Source: Streptomyces sp. Je 1-332 (GTDB lineage: Bacteria > Actinomycetota > Actinomycetes > Streptomycetales > Streptomycetaceae). From it: a stretch of DNA of 64,000 bases. The notes beneath the pieces were generated by a model. It was not told the origin of the DNA and ran no database searches. It saw only the letters and a program-made list of their open reading frames with translations. The stretch spans positions 3,348,001 through 3,412,000 of the forward strand of contig NZ_CP160402.1 of the NCBI RefSeq assembly GCF_040730185.1, in the 5' to 3' direction. The position numbers and the translations under genes were made by a program. How positions within the stretch are numbered: the stretch's first letter is position 1; each line of letters starts with the position of its first letter. Of this stretch, positions 25,500 through 33,219 are shown one piece after another.

Positions 25500-25670
25500 C
25501 GCCTGCGAGGTGAGCTGTCGGGTTCGGGCCAGTGAAGTTGCCCGGCCGCGCTTCATGAGCGCGACTTAACCCCTAGCCGTTCCTGTCCGTTCGTCCGCCT
25601 CGCTCTCGCGATGCTGAACGGCCGGGCCCGGCGCAAACCTTGGGTCCCCCGCTCCTGCCTACGGCGCTTA
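25500..25670 (-). promoter_or_regulatory. ydaO-type cyclic-di-AMP riboswitch
   Basis: On the minus strand, upstream of the Rpf-like ATG, the hallmark segments appear in order: GCAGGAGCGGGGGACCCAAG, then GGCTAGGGGTTAA, then GAACCCGACAGCTCACCTCG followed by CAGGCG. The last block pairs with the 5' AGCGCC region to close P1. ydaO riboswitches are known in front of rpf-type cell-wall hydrolase genes in actinobacteria and turn expression off when cyclic di-AMP is high. Boundaries are approximate; a covariance-model search would settle them. Confidence 0.88.
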
Positions 25671-25857
25671 CGCGACGACTGTTCCCGAACGGCCGTTGGC
25701 AGGACTCGGCGTACCGACCGGCGGGGCCCGCTGTGGCGAGCGGTCACGACCGTAGTCATGCGATCGCCGGAATTTCAAAGACGATCAGGGCTTCTGAGAC
25801 CCATGTCTCACTTGCGCCAATTGGTACATCGAGCGCAAAGCGACTCGCCAACTACCC

Positions 25858-26874
25858 CTACTTTTCGCCCAAATCGAGGCTCTGACCGGGCAGGATGAGA
25901 TCCGGGTCGGAGCCGACCGACTGCTCGTTCTCGGCGTACAGACCGGCCCACCCGCCCTGCACGTCGTGCTCGTCGGCGATGGTCCAGAGGTTGTCTCCGG
26001 AGCGGACCGTGTACGTCCCCTCGGAGCCGTCCTTCTTGCGCTCGTCGCCACGGGAGGCGTGCCGGCCCGAACCTTCGCGGGGGGCATCGGCGGACGGCTT
26101 GTCGTCCCCGCTGTCGCCGCGGTGGCGGCCTTCGCCCTCACCGGCGGACGGGGTGGGGGCGGGCGAAGTCTCATCGTCCGGGCCGGACTTGTCCGTGTGT
26201 CCCGACTCGGGCGAGTTATCCGCCTTGCCCTCTTCGTCGTGATTCTTGTCTCGCGATTCGTCGTCCGCGGCGGGCTTCTCGGACGGCTCGGCGCTGTCCG
26301 AGGAGTCGGCCGACCCGCTCGGTGACGTACTCGGCTCGGACGAATCGCCGGAGTCCTTCGTGTCCGAAGGCTTCGACGGCTTCGACGACTCCGGCGATTC
26401 CGACGACCCGTCAGAGGAGTCCGCGGAGCCGGAGGGGTCCGAGGGGTCAGAGGGGATCGTCGTGATCGGGGCACCCGGGTCGACGTCGGCGGCCGCGCCG
26501 TCCTGGGTGAGGCCGGCGATCGGCGCGCAGCTCGGCCAGGCCTCGGGCCCCTGGTCGTCGAGGACCTTCTCGGCGACGGCTATCTGCTGCGAGCGGCTGG
26601 CCTGGTCGGCGCTCGGCGCGAAGTCGAGGCCGCCGTAGTCCTCCCAGGTCTGCTGGGAGAGCTGGAGCCCTCCGTAGTAGCCGTTGCCCGCGTCCGCGCT
26701 CCAGGATGCGCCGCTCTCGCACTCCGCGAGCTTGTCCCACGTGGCGGTGTCCGCCGCGCTCGCGCTGGTGGCGCCGAGCAGCGGGATGGCGATGGCCGAT
26801 CCTGCGACTCCTGCCGCGACGATCAGGGCCGGGGCCTGGCGGGGGCGTCGGTGACGACCATTGCCGGAGAGCAT
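25858..26874 (-). CDS. Second secreted Rpf-like protein with long acidic linker and LysM
   Basis: 338 residues. A signal peptide (about 1-41, ending in TSASAA) leads to the Rpf domain ADTATWDKLAECESGASW, with GGLQLSQQTWEDYGG and the Cys in WPSC. A roughly 165-residue linker rich in Ser, Asp, Glu, Pro and Lys follows, then a C-terminal LysM (YTVRSGDNLWTIADEHDVQGGW). The linker is far longer and more acidic than in the neighbouring paralogue, suggesting spacing through the wall. The ATG at 26874 has a weak GAAAGG site. I see no riboswitch; its leader has a long hairpin instead. The neighbour begins 376 bases downstream. Confidence 0.9.
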   Translation of the reverse strand: MLSGNGRHRRPRQAPALIVAAGVAGSAIAIPLLGATSASAADTATWDKLAECESGASWSADAGNGYYGGLQLSQQTWEDYGGLDFAPSADQASRSQQIAVAEKVLDDQGPEAWPSCAPIAGLTQDGAAADVDPGAPITTIPSDPSDPSGSADSSDGSSESPESSKPSKPSDTKDSGDSSEPSTSPSGSADSSDSAEPSEKPAADDESRDKNHDEEGKADNSPESGHTDKSGPDDETSPAPTPSAGEGEGRHRGDSGDDKPSADAPREGSGRHASRGDERKKDGSEGTYTVRSGDNLWTIADEHDVQGGWAGLYAENEQSVGSDPDLILPGQSLDLGEK

Positions 26875-26899
26875 GCGGTTGCCTTTCGCGTGACTGGAG

Positions 26900-26931
26900 C
26901 GACGACTGCGGCACGGGATGCCGAGTCGTCG
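26900..26931 (-). promoter_or_regulatory. Leader hairpin of the second Rpf-like gene
   Basis: CGACGACTGCGGCA (26900-26913) and TGCCGAGTCGTCG (26919-26931) pair with one bulged base around a five-base loop. The hairpin lies 26-57 bases before the ATG, within the probable 5' untranslated region. Confidence 0.6.
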
Positions 26932-27048
26932 GTGAACGTAGCGGCAGTCGAACGCTTGTCACAAGTCGATGCAGCGGAGATCACGTGAAAGTCACAGCCC
27001 TGACGACCCGTCATCTAAACGTCGTTTTGAAGGCTTCTCATCCGCCGA

Positions 27049-28365
27049 TTATTTGCTCTGCTGTGCGGGTGTGAACTCCACGGGCAGCGTGCGCAGTCCG
27101 CGCATGATGAGCCCGCCGCGCCACCTCAAATCACCAGGTTCTGCCGCAAGGCGCAGGTCAGGGAGGCGGCGCAGGAGCGTCGCGAGCGCGGCCTGGCCCT
27201 CGAGCCTGGCGAGGGGCGCGCCGAGACAGTAATGAATGCCATGGCCGTAGCCGAGGTGTTGGTTGTCGCGGCGGGAGAGGTCCAGCGTGTCCGGCTGAGC
27301 GAATCGCTCAGGGTCGCGGTCGGCGGCGGCGAGGACGACCAGGACGGGGTCGCCGGCGGCGATGTCCTCCCCGCCGATCGTCAACGGCTCGGTGGCGAAC
27401 CGCCACGTGGCGAGCTCGACGGGACCGTCGAAGCGGAGGAGTTCCTCGAGCCCCGTCTCCAGGAGCCCAATGTCACCGTCCTTGAGGGAGTCCTGAAGCC
27501 GCTCGCGCTGCTCGGGGTGGGTGAGGAGGGCGAAGGTGCCGTTCCCGATGAGGTTGACGGTGGTCTCGAACCCGGCGAAGAGAAGGATGAACGCCATCGC
27601 GGCGGCCTCGTTCTCCGTGAGGTGCTCGCCGTGGTCGGAGGCGCGGATGAGTCCGGAGATGAGGTCGTCGCCCGGTTCGAGGCGCTTGCGGTGGATCAGC
27701 TCGGCGAGATAGCCGCGCATCTTCTTCACGGAGCGGGCCACCCCGCCCCTCGGCCCTCCCCCGTGGCGGATCATCATCCCCGCCCAGTCGCGGAAGTCGT
27801 CCTGGTCCTCGCGGGGCACGCCGAGCAGGTCGCAGATCGCGTAGATGGGGAGCGGGAAGGCGAAGTCGTGGATGAGGTCGGCTTCCCCCTTCTCCACGAA
27901 CTGGTCGATGAGCTGGTCGGTCAGCTCCTGCACCCGCGGCGCGAACTCGGCGACGCGGCGGGGCGTGAAGGCCTTGGAGACGAGGCGGCGCAGGCGGGTG
28001 TGGTCCGGCGGATCGATGTTGAGCAGATGCGTCATGAGGTTGGCGCTGCGCTCGCCGGGGATGCCGGTCTTGCTCTTCGCGTCCGAGGGCTCGCCGTGAT
28101 GGGCGGGATTCTTGCTGAGCCGCGCGTCGGCGAGCGCCTGCTTGGCATCCCCGTATCGGGTGACCAGCCAGGCCTCCACACCACTGGGCAGCCTGGTCCT
28201 GCGCACGGGCGCGTTCTCACGGAGCCAGGCGTAGGCGGGGTAGGGGTCGGTGGCGAACTCCCATGTGAAGAGTTCTGGCCCCTGGGCCTCGGACACGGGG
28301 GTGTGCGCCCCTGCGGGGCAGGCTGCGGGGGTGTCCCCTGCGGGGGCCGGCGGCTGGTCTTGCAT
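27049..28365 (-). CDS. Cytochrome P450 (CYP107-like)
   Basis: 438 residues. The I-helix oxygen-activation motif is FAGFETT, the K-helix ExxR is in EELLRF, and the haem ligand is C380 in GYGHGIHYCLGAPLAR. HLLNIDPPDHTRLRRLV is the usual soluble bacterial class I segment. The His in YGHGIHYC lies where the common FGxGxHxC pattern is found. It most resembles the CYP107 group from memory. No ferredoxin or biosynthetic cluster is next to it, so redox partner and substrate are unknown. Confidence 0.92.
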   Translation of the reverse strand: MQDQPPAPAGDTPAACPAGAHTPVSEAQGPELFTWEFATDPYPAYAWLRENAPVRRTRLPSGVEAWLVTRYGDAKQALADARLSKNPAHHGEPSDAKSKTGIPGERSANLMTHLLNIDPPDHTRLRRLVSKAFTPRRVAEFAPRVQELTDQLIDQFVEKGEADLIHDFAFPLPIYAICDLLGVPREDQDDFRDWAGMMIRHGGGPRGGVARSVKKMRGYLAELIHRKRLEPGDDLISGLIRASDHGEHLTENEAAAMAFILLFAGFETTVNLIGNGTFALLTHPEQRERLQDSLKDGDIGLLETGLEELLRFDGPVELATWRFATEPLTIGGEDIAAGDPVLVVLAAADRDPERFAQPDTLDLSRRDNQHLGYGHGIHYCLGAPLARLEGQAALATLLRRLPDLRLAAEPGDLRWRGGLIMRGLRTLPVEFTPAQQSK

Positions 28366-28448
28366 GGGGTCGACGTTATCCCGGCGTCCGCATGGCGGAT
28401 TCCGGCCCCGGGGTCCTCGTGGCCCTCATCACCGGCTCCGCCGAGTTC

Positions 28449-28470
28449 GTCCTCAAACGCCGGACGGGCT
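28449..28470. repeat. Dispersed intergenic repeat, family 2, copy 1
   Basis: GTCCTCAAACGCCGGACGGGCT, abutting the mazG stop codon. Its reverse complement occurs at 36906-36927. I recognise this as a very common Streptomyces intergenic repeat of unknown function. A partial echo (CCGGACGGGCTGGT) lies just inside the mazG 3' end at about 28487-28500. Confidence 0.8.
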
Positions 28471-28472
28471 GA

Positions 28473-29483
28473 TCAGTCCCCTGCCCCGGACGGGCTGGTA
28501 CTCCCCTGTGCCTCGCCCTCCGCCGCCAGGACCGCGTCCCGGTAGGCCCGAGCCGCCGCTCTCAGGGCCGCCTCCGGGTCCACACCCTCCGCCTCCGCGT
28601 GCAGGGCGAGCGCGAGGAGTTCGTAACCGACGCCGTCCCCGGAAGGGAAGGGGACCTCAAGGCCCGCCGTCCGTACCCGGGAGGCCAGCTTCGACGCCAG
28701 TGCCAGGCCCGGCTGGCCCAGGGGGATCCCCTCCGTGACCGATGAGCGCTGCTTCTCCTCGGCCTTCGTGCGCAGCCAGTGCGCCTTCACGTCCTCCGGG
28801 GTGTCCGCCGAGTCGTCGCCGAACACGTGCGGGTGGCGGTGGATGAGCTTCTCCACGATCGTGCCCGCCACGTCGTCCACGGAGAAGGGGGCCTCGTCGT
28901 CCTCCTCGGCGATCCTCGCGTGGAAGACCACCTGGAGCAGGACGTCGCCCAGCTCCTCCCGCAGCTCGTCCCTGTCCCCCTCCTCGATCGCCTCGACCAG
29001 TTCGTACGCCTCCTCGATCGCGTACTTCGCCAGGCCCTTGTGCGTCTGCTGGGACGACCAGGGGCACTCGACGCGGATCTGGTCCATGACCTGGACCAGG
29101 TCGAGGAGGCGCGCACCCGGCAGGTCGTACGACGCCGGGAGCAGCTCAAGGTCGGGCATCGCGACGCGGCCCGAGCCCGCGAGCCTCGCCAGGCCGTCCG
29201 TCAGGGCGCTGTCGCCATCGGCCGTGGCGATGACGATGACCGTGCGGTCGCCGGCGCAGGCATCCACCAAGTCCTGGGCCGTGGGCGACGCCTGCTCCAC
29301 CCGCACGCCCGCCTCGCGCAGATACGGCAGCTGGGGGTGTCCGGCGTCGGCGCACAGGACCTCGTCGGCCCCGTGCAGGGCCTGCCACGCGGGCCAGGAG
29401 AGCAGTCCGGGGGCCACGCGGTGGCTGGTGGTGAGGAGGATGACGCGGCCGGGGGCGTCGGCCTGAGGCGTGGTTGCGTTCAC
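28473..29483 (-). CDS. mazG: Nucleoside triphosphate pyrophosphohydrolase MazG
   Basis: 336 residues from GTG at 29483; a GTG at 29501 would add six residues and neither has a clear ribosome site. The MazG core is ECPWSSQQTHKGLAKYAIEEAYELVEAIEEGDRDELREELGDVL, with the EExxE and ExxD metal-binding acids. It hydrolyses non-canonical dNTPs and NTPs. The first 110 residues form an extra N-terminal domain, resembling the methylase-like fold of longer MazG proteins, that I cannot name with certainty. A lipoprotein gene lies 45 bases upstream on the same strand. Confidence 0.88.
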   Translation of the reverse strand: MNATTPQADAPGRVILLTTSHRVAPGLLSWPAWQALHGADEVLCADAGHPQLPYLREAGVRVEQASPTAQDLVDACAGDRTVIVIATADGDSALTDGLARLAGSGRVAMPDLELLPASYDLPGARLLDLVQVMDQIRVECPWSSQQTHKGLAKYAIEEAYELVEAIEEGDRDELREELGDVLLQVVFHARIAEEDDEAPFSVDDVAGTIVEKLIHRHPHVFGDDSADTPEDVKAHWLRTKAEEKQRSSVTEGIPLGQPGLALASKLASRVRTAGLEVPFPSGDGVGYELLALALHAEAEGVDPEAALRAAARAYRDAVLAAEGEAQGSTSPSGAGD

Positions 29484-29528
29484 CCGTCGAACGTAACGCA
29501 CGCCGCCGACGGCCCCCGACCCACGGCC

Positions 29529-30194
29529 TTACGCCTGCTCGGGGCCCGCCGCGCCGCCCCCGGAGACCTCGCGCACCCACGGCGTCTTGGAGTCCGCGCG
29601 CTTGCTCTTCTCCACGTCCCACGTGCCGTAGCGCGGGTTCAGGTCCACGCCCAGCTTCTTGGAGGCCTTGGAGAGTTCCTTCCAGAAGACCGCCTGGCCC
29701 TTCGGCGCGTTCATGTCCGCGCCCAGTTTCCTGGCGAGCTTCTGGGCCTCGATCTCCGTGCGGAGGCTGTTCTCCAGCTGGGACGGGGCGACGCTGTACT
29801 GCTGGAGCCAGCCTTGTTCGAGCTGCTTCTTGCCGCCCGCCTGCTGTTCGAGGCCCGCTCTCATCCGCTGGATGTCGCGGCGCGACACGTCGACGCCGGC
29901 GTCGACCGCCGCCTGGTGCAGCACCTTGTCGAGGACCATCGTGTGCAGCGTGCTGCGGGTGAGGCCGCCGGACTTGGCGATGGCCTGCTCGTACTGCTGC
30001 TCGTCCGGGATCGCGGCGCGCTGTGCGGCGCGCACCTCGTTCACCCGGCCCTCCAGCTGCGAGACCGTGATCCGGTCGTTGCCCACGACGGCCGCGGCGC
30101 CCGGATGGGCTTCGGCACCGCAGGCGGTCAGGAGGGGGGCCGCGGCGATCGCGGCGGTGGAGAGGACGAGCGCGGTGCGACGGCGGCGGTGCAA
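29529..30194 (-). CDS. SurA N-terminal-like lipoprotein
   Basis: 221 residues from TTG at 30194, chosen because GGGAGG lies five bases upstream; an in-frame start at 30230 would add 12 residues. It has a signal peptide with the lipobox LLTACG, giving a lipidated Cys. The domain then resembles the SurA N-terminal chaperone fold (AAVVGNDRITVSQLEGRVNEVR ... LHTMVLDKVLHQAAVDAGVDVS). There is no parvulin domain. It probably acts outside the membrane in folding or transport of exported proteins, and lies upstream of mazG in the same direction. Confidence 0.85.
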   Translation of the reverse strand: MHRRRRTALVLSTAAIAAAPLLTACGAEAHPGAAAVVGNDRITVSQLEGRVNEVRAAQRAAIPDEQQYEQAIAKSGGLTRSTLHTMVLDKVLHQAAVDAGVDVSRRDIQRMRAGLEQQAGGKKQLEQGWLQQYSVAPSQLENSLRTEIEAQKLARKLGADMNAPKGQAVFWKELSKASKKLGVDLNPRYGTWDVEKSKRADSKTPWVREVSGGGAAGPEQA

Positions 30195-30421
30195 GTGAGC
30201 CTCCCGGTCGGAGATTGTGCGGCGGTGCACAAAGTCTTGCGGTGATCGATGTTAGGGAGTGGCCGGTCTCTCGGCCACCCATTCGACCAACGATTCGCGC
30301 GGAGTTGGGGTACGTTCCCGCCTTCAGCCCCGCACCTGGCCCAGCCACTGCAACGTACGCCGGATCTCCACGGGGAAGGGGTGGCCCACCCCGTGCATCC
30401 GCTCGGCACGGGCTCACAGGC

Positions 30422-31165
30422 TCACAGCAGGTGCCGCACCCACACGTTCGGCTCCACGTACACCGCATAGCCGCGCTCCGGCTCGCAGAGCACCGGCACC
30501 AGCGCGCCCGGCACCTCGACGGGACCGGCGGTGTCGAACGGCAGGCCCGTCCACGCCCGCCACTGCGCGGTCGAACCGGACACCGTCATCGACGCGTGCG
30601 CCACCTTCTCGATGGTGCCGCCCGCCCGGACGTGCACCCGCAGCCACGGGTCGGCCGGCAGCCCGTCGTCCCGCTTGCGCTGCGCGTACGTGTCGATCAG
30701 CTCGGCCGGTTCGAGGTGCTTGGCGTTCGGGCGGACCGGGGCCACGACCTGCGCGTGGCCTCGCGCGCGTGCGTTCTCGCGCATCGCGGCGAGCATCCGC
30801 CCGGAGACACCGTGCCCGAGGAACTCCTTCGCCACGGTGATCTCGATCGCGCTCACCGTGTCGGGCTTCCTGCCGTGCCGCAGGTCGGAGAACGCCCACA
30901 GCATGACCTGGTCCCAGCCGCCGTCCGGCAGCTCCCTGCGCCCGTCGGCGTCCAGCGCGAACGGCACGCTGAACGCCTTGGCCGCGACCGTGCCCCCCTC
31001 GTCCGTGGCGACCAGGACGTACTCGGGAAGGTCCTTGACGATCCGCCCGATCATCGACCACGCGATGGGATCGTTCCCGATGAACTCCGGCCAGGTGTCG
31101 TCCATCTCCCAGAGAGGCCCGGCGAGTTCGGGCCGCTCGGCCAGCGTCGTGATCTTGAGGTCCAT
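30422..31165 (-). CDS. GNAT-family N-acetyltransferase
   Basis: 247 residues. The acetyl-CoA-binding motif is visible as AIEITVAKEFLGHGVSGRMLAAMRENARARG (about 104-135), with the GNAT beta-4/alpha-3 pattern. The C-terminal section (about 170-247) is longer than in simple GNATs and beta-rich (DPWLRVHVRAGGTIEKVA). The substrate is unknown. It is monocistronic as far as can be seen, with the HNH lipoprotein gene 78 bases upstream on the same strand. Confidence 0.8.
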   Translation of the reverse strand: MDLKITTLAERPELAGPLWEMDDTWPEFIGNDPIAWSMIGRIVKDLPEYVLVATDEGGTVAAKAFSVPFALDADGRRELPDGGWDQVMLWAFSDLRHGRKPDTVSAIEITVAKEFLGHGVSGRMLAAMRENARARGHAQVVAPVRPNAKHLEPAELIDTYAQRKRDDGLPADPWLRVHVRAGGTIEKVAHASMTVSGSTAQWRAWTGLPFDTAGPVEVPGALVPVLCEPERGYAVYVEPNVWVRHLL

Positions 31166-31210
31166 GCCCCAGACGGTAACGGGCGGGGACCAGCATGTTA
31201 AGCCATTTAT

Positions 31211-31232
31211 CTGTACCTACGAGTACGTACAG
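31211..31232. promoter_or_regulatory. Inverted repeat upstream of the GNAT gene
   Basis: CTGTAC (31211-31216) and GTACAG (31227-31232) form a 6-bp inverted repeat with a 10-base spacer that itself holds ACGAGTACGT. It lies in a local AT-rich stretch (about 31196-31214) in the 78-base gap between the HNH lipoprotein stop and the GNAT start. It could be an operator or promoter element. Confidence 0.45.
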
Positions 31233-31243
31233 ACGACCGGGCC

Positions 31244-31960
31244 TCAGCGCGCGTGGAACCGCCCCGGCGCCGCCGTCGGACCGCCCCCGGCCGGCAGCTT
31301 CTCGCGCGGGCAGTCCGACAGGACCCGCTTCATCGCGTCCCGCTCGGCCCCCGTCACCCACACCTCGTACTTCTTCTTCACCGCCACCTGCCGCGCCACG
31401 TAGGCGCACCGATAGCCCTTGTCCGGCGGCAGCCACGTGGCCGTGTCGCCGTCCCCCTTGCCGCGGTTGGGGCCCGCGTCGACCGCGAGGAGGTTGAGCG
31501 GGTCGTTGGCGAAGGCGATGCGCTTGCTCGGCTTCCACGTGCCCGCGCCCTTCTGCCAGGCGTCCGAGAGGGCGACGAGATGGTCTATGTCGACCTGGCT
31601 GCGACCGCGCACGAACGTCACGTCCTTGCCGGTGTACGGGTCGGGCGAGAGCGCGCCGGACGACACCTCACATTCCTCGCCGTCGCTGTACTTCACGTCC
31701 TTGAGGTCGCGCTTGAGGATGTCGTCGCGGGTTCCGCAGCCGTTGGAGTCCGTGTCGGCCCAGGGGCTGCCGAAGCGGTCGCGGTCGTAACCGGTCTTGG
31801 GGGCGCGCCCCTTGACGGTGAGCGTGTCGACGGCGGCGAAAGCGGGTCCCCCCTTGGCGTCGGGCCCCGAAGAGCCGCCGGGCTCCGCCTCCAGGGTGCA
31901 ACCGCTGACGACGAGCACGAGCAGCAGCGCGGTCCCGACTCCCTTGCCGCGAAGGCTCAC
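31244..31960 (-). CDS. Secreted lipoprotein with HNH-type nuclease domain (DUF1524-like)
   Basis: 238 residues from GTG at 31960. A lipobox LVVSGC ends the signal peptide. The mature part has the His-Asp-His arrangement of GmrSD/DUF1524-type HNH nucleases: VDIDHLVALSDAWQKGAG, then FANDPLNLLAVDAGPNRGKGD and the paired-Cys section YRCAYVARQVAVKKKYEVWV. Exported HNH proteins of this kind are common in Streptomyces and may act in DNA scavenging. The GTG overlaps the stop of the MOSC gene (GTGA), so the two are coupled. Confidence 0.85.
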   Translation of the reverse strand: MSLRGKGVGTALLLVLVVSGCTLEAEPGGSSGPDAKGGPAFAAVDTLTVKGRAPKTGYDRDRFGSPWADTDSNGCGTRDDILKRDLKDVKYSDGEECEVSSGALSPDPYTGKDVTFVRGRSQVDIDHLVALSDAWQKGAGTWKPSKRIAFANDPLNLLAVDAGPNRGKGDGDTATWLPPDKGYRCAYVARQVAVKKKYEVWVTGAERDAMKRVLSDCPREKLPAGGGPTAAPGRFHAR

Positions 31961-32646
31961 TGGACCGTCACCTCCGCCCCGAGCGCGAGCGTGCCGGGCG
32001 TCACGACGTCCGCGTACACGCCGATGCACATGCCGCGCGAGGCGGTCAGCGTCTTGAGGACGCGGTGGTCGGCCGGGAGGCCGCGCTGGGCCTGGGTGGT
32101 CATGACGCAGCGTTCGACGCGCTCGACGACGCGCAGCCGCGGGCCGCCGTCGAAGGCGATCTCCCGGCCGACCCAGCCCTCCTCGATCCAGGGTTCGTCG
32201 GTCTCGACCACGATGTTCTTGCGCAGCCTGCGCACGTCGACGGGCTCGGGGTCGCCGAGCAGCTCGCCGAGTGCGCGCAGCGAGGCGGTGCCGACCAGGG
32301 AGACGGCGCCCGCGTCCTGATGGCTCACCTCGCCTTCGCGCACCAACTCCACGCCGGCTCCGAAGAGTTCGGGCACCCGCGGATCGCCGGGCCGCAGCCT
32401 CTCGCCGTCCGGGGTGGTGACGACGGGGCCGCCGTCCTCGTACGCGGCGGAGTACTCCAGCATCCCCGGCGTGCGCCGGAACCTGCGGGTGCTCTTCCCG
32501 CTCCCCAGCTTCCCGTCCGCGTACCGCAGGGCCCACAGCCGGTCACCGGCCACGCCCCGCTCGTCGAGGACGAGCCGCTCGTGTTCCTCCCCCAGCATCG
32601 ACTTCACCGGAAAACAGACCAGCCCCACCACGGCTCCATGCCCCAC
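31957..32646 (-). CDS. MOSC-domain protein
   Basis: 229 residues from GTG at 32646, chosen because GGAGGGG lies seven bases upstream; an earlier in-frame GTG would place that site inside the gene. It has the MOSC N-terminal beta-barrel (VGLVCFPVKSMLGEEHERLVLDERGV AGDR pattern) followed by a MOSC domain (LRRLRKNIVVETDEPWIEEGWVG, CVMTTQ, ASRGMCIGVYADV). MOSC proteins carry sulfur for molybdenum-cofactor maturation or act in mARC-type N-reduction. No ferredoxin domain is attached. It overlaps the HNH lipoprotein gene by four bases. Confidence 0.88.
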   Translation of the reverse strand: MGHGAVVGLVCFPVKSMLGEEHERLVLDERGVAGDRLWALRYADGKLGSGKSTRRFRRTPGMLEYSAAYEDGGPVVTTPDGERLRPGDPRVPELFGAGVELVREGEVSHQDAGAVSLVGTASLRALGELLGDPEPVDVRRLRKNIVVETDEPWIEEGWVGREIAFDGGPRLRVVERVERCVMTTQAQRGLPADHRVLKTLTASRGMCIGVYADVVTPGTLALGAEVTVQ

Positions 32647-32789
32647 GGCACATCCCCTCCCCTGACCCACGCGCTTCGGTCTCTCCCCGTCACCGTAATG
32701 GCGTCGGCATTACCTCCGGCGTAATCGCCCCCTCCCCGGCGCTACGGAAGTATCGACGGCATCGCAGGAACACCGACCGAGGAGTCCGG

Positions 32790-33212
32790 ATGACCGTCAA
32801 GCCCGCCACCGAAGACGCGACCCGCGCCGCCGTCCAGGCCTTCCTGGGGTTCCGGCTCAGCGGTGACAGCGAGGGCCTCACCGCCCTCTTCGCCGACGAG
32901 GTCGACTGGATGCTCGCCGAGAATCCGGGCGTGCCGTGGATCCGGCCGCGGACCACCGCCGCCCAGTGCGCCGCCCAGTCCGCCGAACTCGCCGCGCACA
33001 CCGTGCCGGAGAAGGCCGGCGCCACCGTCGACACGATCGTGGTCGAGGGAACGGAAGCCGTGCTCTTCGGGCAGCTCCGGGGCACCGTGCGGGCGACCGG
33101 CAAGTCCTTCGAAGGCCCCTTCGCGCTGCGCCTGACGGTCGAGGACGGGCGGGTCACCCGGCACCACCTCTACGAGAACAGCCGCTCGATCGCCGACGCC
33201 TGCACCCCGTGA
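32790..33212 (+). CDS. SnoaL/NTF2-like protein
   Basis: 140 residues with the cone-shaped NTF2 fold pattern: an N-terminal helix ending in FRLSGDSEGLTALFADEVDW, then FEGPFALRLTVEDGRVTRHHLYENS. Such proteins include polyketide cyclases, dehydratases and small ligand binders; no catalytic set is identifiable here. The ATG follows AGGAGTCCGG. It stands alone, converging on mfd with seven bases between stop codons. Confidence 0.8.
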   Translation: MTVKPATEDATRAAVQAFLGFRLSGDSEGLTALFADEVDWMLAENPGVPWIRPRTTAAQCAAQSAELAAHTVPEKAGATVDTIVVEGTEAVLFGQLRGTVRATGKSFEGPFALRLTVEDGRVTRHHLYENSRSIADACTP

Positions 33213-33219
33213 CCGCCCC

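Noticed and set aside
26875..27048. A second ydaO riboswitch in front of the other Rpf-like gene
   Set aside because: The conserved GGGGGACCC and CCCGACAGCT-type blocks seen in front of the first gene are absent; only a simple hairpin is visible.
27049..28365. P450 as part of a secondary-metabolite cluster
   Set aside because: Neighbours are Rpf-like proteins and MazG; no synthase, tailoring enzyme or ferredoxin is nearby.
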